11,813 nt of DNA. It comes from PBB1 sp040400875. GTDB taxonomy: Bacteria; Pseudomonadota; Gammaproteobacteria; Burkholderiales; Burkholderiaceae_C. The translations under genes and the position numbers were made by a program. The DNA lies in NCBI GenBank assembly GCA_040400875.1, contig JBBAPK010000056.1, positions 1-11,813 of the forward strand, in the 5' to 3' direction. The notes beneath the pieces were generated by a model. It saw only the letters and a list, made by a program, of their open reading frames with translations, was not told where the DNA came from and did not search any database. Below are positions 6,572 through 11,813 of the stretch, piece by piece. How positions within the stretch are numbered: the first letter of the stretch is position 1; the number at the start of each line of letters is the position of its first letter.

Positions 6572-7915
6572 ATGCTTGACCTCACCCAGTTCCAATCCAG
6601 CGGCCTGTCCACGTCCTTCCATGGACGGCATATCGCTCCCCAGATCTATGCCGGCCTCGACGGCAGCAACTGGCAACTCGCGGACTACGAGTCGCGCGGT
6701 GGCTATCAGGCGCTTCGCAAGATCCTGGGGCGTGACGGCGGCGAGGGCATGACGGCCGATGAGGTGGTCGCCGAGGTCAAGATATCGGCTTTGCGCGGCC
6801 GCGGCGGCGCGGGCTTTCCCACCGGGCTGAAGTGGAGCTTCATGCCCCGGATGTTCCCGGGCCCCAAGTACCTGGTGTGCAATTCCGATGAAGGCGAGCC
6901 TGGAACCTTCAAGGATCGCGACATCCTGATGTTCAACCCGCATCAGCTCATCGAAGGCATGGCGATTGCCGCCTATGCGATGAGCATCGGCACGGGCTAC
7001 AACTACATCCACGGCGAAATCTTCGAGGCCTACGAGCGCTTCGAGCTTGCTCTTGAGCAGGCGCGTGCGGCCGGATATCTTGGCGACAAGATCATGGGCT
7101 CGGGCTTCAACTTCCAGTTGCATGCGGCTCACGGCTTTGGCGCCTACATCTGCGGCGAAGAAACCGCCTTGATCGAGTCGATCGAAGGCAAGAAGGGCCA
7201 GCCCCGGTTCAAGCCGCCGTTTCCTGCCAGCTACGGCGTTTACGGCAAGCCGACCACGATCAACAACACCGAGACCTTTGCGGCGGTGCCCTGGATCATC
7301 CGCAACGGTGGCCGGAACTACCTCGAAGTGGGCAAGCCGAACAACGGTGGCACCAAGATCTACTCGGTGTCGGGCGATGTCGAGCGGCCCGGAAATTTCG
7401 AGGTGCCCATGGGCACGCCGTTCCCCGTTCTGCTCGAGTTGGCCGGTGGCATTCGCAAGGGACGCCAGCTCAAGGCAGTGATCCCCGGAGGGTCTTCAGC
7501 TCCCGTGCTGCCCGCGGCCACCATGATGGACTGCACGATGGATTACGACAGCATATCCAAAGCCGGCTCGATGCTGGGCTCGGGTGCGGTGATCGTGCTC
7601 GATGACAGTCGGTGCATGGTGAAGAGCCTTTTGCGATTGAGTTATTTCTATGCGCACGAAAGCTGCGGTCAGTGCACGCCGTGCCGCGAAGGCACCGGCT
7701 GGATGCACCGCGTGGTCGAGCGCATCGAGCATGGCCGCGGTCGAATGGAAGACATCGATTTGCTGAGCTCGGTGGCTGACAACATTCAGGGCCGCACCAT
7801 TTGTGCGCTGGGTGATGCGGCCGCGATGCCAGTGCGAGCGATGGTCAAGCACTTCCGCGATGAGTTCATCCATCACGTTGAGCACAAATCGTGCATCGTG
7901 CCGGCGTATGTCTGA
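6572..7915 (+). CDS. nuoF: NADH-quinone oxidoreductase subunit F (NADH/FMN binding, cluster N3)
   Basis: NuoF (51-kDa homologue) oxidises NADH, holds FMN and passes electrons to cluster N3. The 447-residue product contains the glycine-rich NADH-binding motif GRGGAGFPTGLKW (76-88), the FMN-region motif NSDEGEPGTFKDRD (104-117) and the second conserved block ESIEGKKGQPRFKPPFPA. The 4Fe-4S ligands are C365, C368 and C371 (ESCGQCTPCREGT) plus C411 (TICALGDAAAMP). The frame extends upstream to 6503 within nuoE, but ATG 6572 fits the gene spacing and the family N-terminus. No Shine-Dalgarno sequence is visible before it. nuoG follows after 35 bases. Confidence 0.97.
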   Translation: MLDLTQFQSSGLSTSFHGRHIAPQIYAGLDGSNWQLADYESRGGYQALRKILGRDGGEGMTADEVVAEVKISALRGRGGAGFPTGLKWSFMPRMFPGPKYLVCNSDEGEPGTFKDRDILMFNPHQLIEGMAIAAYAMSIGTGYNYIHGEIFEAYERFELALEQARAAGYLGDKIMGSGFNFQLHAAHGFGAYICGEETALIESIEGKKGQPRFKPPFPASYGVYGKPTTINNTETFAAVPWIIRNGGRNYLEVGKPNNGGTKIYSVSGDVERPGNFEVPMGTPFPVLLELAGGIRKGRQLKAVIPGGSSAPVLPAATMMDCTMDYDSISKAGSMLGSGAVIVLDDSRCMVKSLLRLSYFYAHESCGQCTPCREGTGWMHRVVERIEHGRGRMEDIDLLSSVADNIQGRTICALGDAAAMPVRAMVKHFRDEFIHHVEHKSCIVPAYV

Positions 7916-7950
7916 ACGTTTCAACCCCACAGCAGCGCCACACCATCGTC

Positions 7951-10278
7951 ATGATTGAAATTGAGCTTGACGGCCGGAAGGTCGAGATCGCCGAAGGCAG
8001 CATGGTGATGCACGCCGCTGACAAGGCGGGCACGTACATACCGCACTTCTGCTACCACAAGAAGCTTTCCATCGCGGCCAACTGCCGCATGTGCCTGGTC
8101 GACATCGAAAAGGCGCCCAAGCCCATGCCGGCCTGTGCCACGACGGTGACCCAGGGCATGATCGTTCGCACCAAGAGCGACAAGGCGCTCAAGGCGCAGC
8201 AGTCGGTGATGGAGTTCTTGCTCATCAATCACCCGCTGGACTGCCCGATCTGTGACCAGGGTGGCGAATGCCAGTTGCAGGATCTGGCCGTGGGTTACGG
8301 CGGGTCCACTTCGCGCTACCAAGAGGAAAAGCGAGTCGTCTTCCACAAGGACGTGGGCCCGCTGATCTCCATGCAGGAGATGAGCCGTTGCATCCACTGC
8401 ACTCGATGCGTGCGCTTCGGCCAGGAAGTCGGCGGTGTGATGGAACTCGGCATGATCCATCGCGGCGAGCACTCCGAGATCACCACGGTGATCGGTGACA
8501 CCATCGACTCCGAGTTGTCGGGGAACATGATCGACGTGTGCCCGGTGGGCGCTCTGACCAGCAAGCCGTTTCGCTACAGCGCGCGCACCTGGGAGTTGTC
8601 ACGTCGCAAGTCGGTCTCGCCGCACGACAGCACCGGCGCCAACCTGATCGTTCAGGTCAAGTCCAACAAGGTCATGCGCGTTGTTCCGCTCGAAAACGAG
8701 GCGGTCAACGAATGCTGGATTGCCGACCGCGACCGCTTCTCCTATGAGGCTGTCAACAGCGATCTGCGGCTGACCTCGCCGATGATCAAGCAAGGTGGCG
8801 ATTGGAAGACCGTTGACTGGACCACCGCGCTTCAGTACGTGGCCAATGGGCTCGCGCAGATCAAGGCAAATCACGGTGCCAGCAGCATCGGTGCTTTGGG
8901 CAGCGCCCACAGCACGGTCGAGGAACTGCACCTGCTGGCCAAGCTGGTTCGCGGCCTGGGCAGCGACAACATCGATCACCGTTTGCGCCATGCCGACTTT
9001 TCTGCGCCGACCACGGCTGACTCTTCGGTGCGCTGGCTGGGCACCTCGATCGAATCGCTGACCGACATGCAGCGGGTGCTCGTGGTGGGATCCTTCCTGC
9101 GCAAGGACCATCCGCTGTTCGCTCAGCGCCTGCGTCAAGCTGCTCGCAAGGGCGCTCACATTCACAGCCTGCACGCGGTGCATGACGACTGGCTGATGCA
9201 CATGACCAGCACCGTCACGGCAGCGCCGAGTGGCTGGGTTCGAGCGCTTGCTGAGGTGGCTGCTGCCGTGGCGGCGTCCAAGGGCGTGACTGCTCCGTTG
9301 GCCGTCGAGCCCGGCGCGCAAGCCACCGCCATCGCTGCTTCATTGCTGGGCGGCGAGCGAAAAGTCATTCTCCTGGGCAACGCAGCGGTTGCGCATCCGC
9401 AGGCCAACCAGCTCAAGTCGCTGGCCCACTGGATCGCCGAGCACACGGGCGCCTCGGTCGGCGACCTGACCGAAGCGGCCAACACTGTCGGGGCTCAGTT
9501 GGTGCACGCTCAGCCCATCGCAGGTGGCTTGCACGCAGCGGCCATGCTGGAAGGCTCTGCGCTCAAGGCCTGTGTGCTGCTCAACGTTGAGCCTGATCGC
9601 GATGCGGCCCAGCCCGGTGCGGCATCGGCCTCGCTGCGAGCCGCACAGATGGTGGTGGCCCTCACCTCGTTCAAGGATGCGGCGCTCGACTGCGCCGATG
9701 TGCTCTTGCCCATCGCGCCCTTCACCGAGACCTCGGGCACCTTCGTCAACGCCGAGGGTCGCGTGCAAAGTTTCCATGGTGTGGTCAAGCCGCTGGGCGA
9801 TGTGCGCCCCGCCTGGAAGGTGCTGCGCGTGCTGGGCAACATGCTCAATGTGCCCGGCTTCGATTTCGAAACCTCTGAAGAGGTCAAGGCCGAAGCCTTG
9901 GGTGACGCCTCGGCCATCACCTCCCGCTTGAACAATGCGCTGAACCAGGCCGTGGTGCTGGTCGATCCGGTGTCGGGCCTCGAGCGTGTGGCCGACGTGC
10001 CGATCTATCAGACCGATGCGTTGGTGCGCCGCTCACATGCGCTGCAGCACACCGCCGATGCCGCCGATCAGGTGGCAGGTGTTCCCACCCACTTGGCAGC
10101 CCGCATGGGTTTGGTCGATGGCGACGTGGTGCGCGTGTCGCAAGGTGCTTGGGCGACCGACCTGCCGGTGCGCATCGACCCCACACTGGCCGAACAGGCC
10201 ATTCGTGTGAGCGCGGGCACGGTCAAGTCGCGCACGCTGGGTGCGATGTTCGGCCCCATCACCCTTGACAAGGTCTGA
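7951..10278 (+). CDS. nuoG: NADH-quinone oxidoreductase subunit G (clusters N1b, N4, N5)
   Basis: NuoG (75-kDa homologue) is the largest peripheral-arm subunit and carries electrons away from NuoF. The 775-residue product has N1b ligands C34, C45, C48 and C62. N5 has the His-containing set H94, C98, C101 and C107 (NHPLDCPICDQGGEC). N4 has C147, C150, C153 and C197. A molybdopterin-oxidoreductase-like domain follows from about residue 220; in this family it is known to have lost its cofactor. The optional N7 cluster is absent: the four positions aligning with the E. coli ligands are S223, D226, A230 and A258, with spacing preserved. ATG 7951 matches the family start; the open frame back to 7891 lies in nuoF. 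No Shine-Dalgarno sequence is visible. Confidence 0.97.
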   Translation: MIEIELDGRKVEIAEGSMVMHAADKAGTYIPHFCYHKKLSIAANCRMCLVDIEKAPKPMPACATTVTQGMIVRTKSDKALKAQQSVMEFLLINHPLDCPICDQGGECQLQDLAVGYGGSTSRYQEEKRVVFHKDVGPLISMQEMSRCIHCTRCVRFGQEVGGVMELGMIHRGEHSEITTVIGDTIDSELSGNMIDVCPVGALTSKPFRYSARTWELSRRKSVSPHDSTGANLIVQVKSNKVMRVVPLENEAVNECWIADRDRFSYEAVNSDLRLTSPMIKQGGDWKTVDWTTALQYVANGLAQIKANHGASSIGALGSAHSTVEELHLLAKLVRGLGSDNIDHRLRHADFSAPTTADSSVRWLGTSIESLTDMQRVLVVGSFLRKDHPLFAQRLRQAARKGAHIHSLHAVHDDWLMHMTSTVTAAPSGWVRALAEVAAAVAASKGVTAPLAVEPGAQATAIAASLLGGERKVILLGNAAVAHPQANQLKSLAHWIAEHTGASVGDLTEAANTVGAQLVHAQPIAGGLHAAAMLEGSALKACVLLNVEPDRDAAQPGAASASLRAAQMVVALTSFKDAALDCADVLLPIAPFTETSGTFVNAEGRVQSFHGVVKPLGDVRPAWKVLRVLGNMLNVPGFDFETSEEVKAEALGDASAITSRLNNALNQAVVLVDPVSGLERVADVPIYQTDALVRRSHALQHTADAADQVAGVPTHLAARMGLVDGDVVRVSQGAWATDLPVRIDPTLAEQAIRVSAGTVKSRTLGAMFGPITLDKV

Positions 10279-10287
10279 GGCCAGGAC

Positions 10288-11385
10288 ATGTTCGAGACGG
10301 TCAACTCCTACGGCGGATCCATGTTGGGCAGTGCCTGGCCTGTCGTGTTCACGCTGGTCAAGATCATCTTGCTGGTGATCCCACTCATGCTGTGCGTGGC
10401 CTACCTCACGCTGTGGGAACGCAAGGCCATCGGTTGGTCGCAGATTCGTCCGGGCCCCAACCGCGTGGGCCCGATGGGCTTGCTGCAACCCATTGCCGAT
10501 GCCGTCAAGCTGATCTTCAAGGAAATCATCGTGCCGGCCGCGGCAAACCGCGGGCTGTTCTTCCTTGGCCCCGTGATGACCATCATGCCGGCACTCGCTG
10601 CCTGGGCGGTGATGCCTTTCGGGCCCGATGCGGCCCTGGCCAACATCAATGCGGGCTTGCTTTTCCTGATGGCCATCACCTCGATGGAGGTCTATGGCGT
10701 GATCATCGCGGGCTGGGCCTCGAACTCGAAGTACGCATTCCTGGGCGCCTTGCGCGCGTCGGCTCAGATGGTGAGCTACGAGATCGCGATGGGCTTCGCG
10801 CTGGTGGTGGTGCTGATGGTGTCGGGCAGCCTCAACATGACCGAGATCGTGCAGCAGCAGGGTCGCGGAACCTTCGCCGATCTGGGCCTGACCTTCCTCA
10901 GCTGGAACTGGTTGCCGCTGTTCCCGATTTTCGTGGTCTACGTGATTGCGGGCATTGCCGAGACCAACCGCCATCCCTTCGACGTGGTGGAAGGTGAATC
11001 CGAGATCGTCGCTGGCCACATGGTCGAGTACTCGGGCATGTCGTTTGCCATGTTCTTCCTGGCCGAGTACGCCAACATCATCTTGGTGTCGGCGCTGGCT
11101 TGCGTGATGTTCCTGGGCGGCTGGATGTCGCCGGTTTCCTTCTCGTTGCTGGGCCTGCAAACGCCGGGCTGGATCGAGCAATCGATGTGGTTTTGGAACT
11201 GGTTCTGGCTGTTTGCCAAGACCTTCGTGATCTGTACCTTGTTCCTTTGGGTTCGCGCGAGCTTTCCTCGCTACCGCTATGACCAGATCATGCGTTTGGG
11301 CTGGAAAGTGTTCATCCCGCTGACGCTGATATGGCTCGTCGTGGTGGGGCTGTGGATCCAGTCCCCCTGGAACATCTGGAAATAG
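10288..11385 (+). CDS. nuoH: NADH-quinone oxidoreductase subunit H
   Basis: NuoH (ND1 homologue) is the membrane subunit that lines the ubiquinone entry channel and contacts the peripheral arm. The 365-residue, strongly hydrophobic product has about eight predicted membrane helices. It carries the conserved loops WERKAIGWSQIRPGPNRVGP (43-62) and AETNRHPFDVVEGESEIVAG (224-243), the latter rich in the acidic residues implicated in coupling. A third conserved loop is near 144-169 (ASNSKYAFLGALRASAQ). GAGG at 10277-10280 overlaps the nuoG stop and lies 7 bases before ATG 10288. A later ATG at 10321 is less likely. The gap to nuoG is nine bases, so the genes are clearly co-transcribed. Confidence 0.97.
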   Translation: MFETVNSYGGSMLGSAWPVVFTLVKIILLVIPLMLCVAYLTLWERKAIGWSQIRPGPNRVGPMGLLQPIADAVKLIFKEIIVPAAANRGLFFLGPVMTIMPALAAWAVMPFGPDAALANINAGLLFLMAITSMEVYGVIIAGWASNSKYAFLGALRASAQMVSYEIAMGFALVVVLMVSGSLNMTEIVQQQGRGTFADLGLTFLSWNWLPLFPIFVVYVIAGIAETNRHPFDVVEGESEIVAGHMVEYSGMSFAMFFLAEYANIILVSALACVMFLGGWMSPVSFSLLGLQTPGWIEQSMWFWNWFWLFAKTFVICTLFLWVRASFPRYRYDQIMRLGWKVFIPLTLIWLVVVGLWIQSPWNIWK

Positions 11386-11393
11386 GGGCACCC

Positions 11394-11813
11394 ATGTCGG
11401 CCGAAACACCCATCAAGGATTTCGTTTCCAGCTTCTTGCTGCTGGAACTGCTCAAAGGCTTCAAGCTGACCGGGCGTCATTTCCTGCAGCGCAAGATCAC
11501 GGTGCAGTTTCCTGAAGAAAAAACGCCGATGAGCCCGCGCTTTCGCGGTCTGCACGCGCTGCGTCGCTATGAGAACGGCGAAGAGCGCTGCATCGCCTGC
11601 AAACTGTGCGAAGCGGTATGCCCTGCCATGGCGATCACCATCGAGTCCGAGGTTCGTGATGACGGGTCGCGCCGCACGACGCGCTACGACATCGACCTCA
11701 CCAAGTGCATCTTCTGCGGCTTTTGCGAAGAAAGCTGCCCGGTCGACTCGATCGTCGAGACGCACATTTTTGAATACCACGGCGAAAAGCGTGGCGACCT
11801 GTACTTCACCAAG
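11394..11813 (+). CDS. nuoI: NADH-quinone oxidoreductase subunit I, 5' part (cut by window edge)
   Basis: NuoI (TYKY homologue) is an 8Fe ferredoxin-like subunit carrying clusters N6a and N6b between NuoG and NuoB. The first 140 codons are present and the frame is still open at the last base; the family is about 160-180 residues long, so some 20-40 residues are missing. Two CxxCxxCxxxCP motifs are complete: C66, C69, C72, C76 and C105, C108, C111, C115. In each, the fourth cysteine serves the partner cluster. The N-terminal amphipathic segment KDFVSSFLLLELLKGFKLTG is typical. AGGGG at 11384-11388, overlapping the nuoH stop, is 5 bases from ATG 11394. Only eight bases separate it from nuoH. 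Confidence 0.96.
   Translation, partial: MSAETPIKDFVSSFLLLELLKGFKLTGRHFLQRKITVQFPEEKTPMSPRFRGLHALRRYENGEERCIACKLCEAVCPAMAITIESEVRDDGSRRTTRYDIDLTKCIFCGFCEESCPVDSIVETHIFEYHGEKRGDLYFTK

Noticed and set aside
7951..10278. nuoG as a molybdenum-dependent oxidoreductase or formate dehydrogenase
   Set aside because: The C-terminal domain is of that fold, but the N-terminal N1b/N5/N4 ligand pattern and the position between nuoF and nuoH identify complex I subunit G, whose molybdopterin domain is known to be without cofactor.
10033..11409. Open frame of 458 codons on the - strand, opposite the end of nuoG and all of nuoH
   Set aside because: Its product is dominated by His, Gln, Arg, Asp and Glu with no recognisable domain, and it lies wholly opposite conserved nuo genes. 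Long antisense frames are expected in high-GC DNA with strong third-position bias.

Overview
The window is a stretch of core, vertically inherited chromosome from a high-GC betaproteobacterium. The order Burkholderiales is the best fit, and a Comamonadaceae-like member is my guess. The reasons are the gene order (pnp, quinone oxidoreductase, tpiA, secG, tRNA-Leu, nuoA onward), separate nuoC and nuoD genes, and protein sequences that look like that group. This assignment comes from recognition, not from a search. Every gene lies on the + strand, the gaps are short, and no gap exceeds 300 bases. I see no insertion sequences, CRISPR array, phage genes or abrupt change in composition.

Layout: positions 1-699 hold the 3' end of pnp (polynucleotide phosphorylase: end of the catalytic core, KH and S1 domains). 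A 79-base gap with a perfect 10-bp inverted repeat follows. Next is a compact three-gene block, 779-2990: an MDR-family NAD(P)H:quinone oxidoreductase, tpiA and secG. These genes overlap by a few bases and are probably translationally coupled. A 139-base gap with a possible promoter leads to tRNA-Leu(GAG) at 3130-3214. Sixty bases later the respiratory complex I operon begins: nuoA, B, C, D, E, F, G, H and the first 140 codons of nuoI, which runs off the right edge.

How the genes work together: NuoE, F and G form the NADH-oxidising module (FMN and several Fe-S clusters). NuoB, C, D and I form the connecting module that carries electrons through clusters N6a, N6b and N2 to ubiquinone. NuoA and NuoH are membrane subunits at the quinone cavity. 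The remaining membrane subunits (nuoJ-N) would be expected just beyond the right edge. All the Fe-S ligand cysteines expected in NuoB, E, F, G and I can be seen. The exception is the four ligands of the optional N7 cluster of NuoG, all of which are replaced, as in mitochondria and many other bacteria.

I found no previously undescribed system. The points most worth a second look are regulatory: a tRNA gene inside the likely transcription path to the nuo operon, a leader that duplicates part of the tRNA acceptor strand, the hairpin after pnp, and several nuo starts with no visible Shine-Dalgarno sequence.
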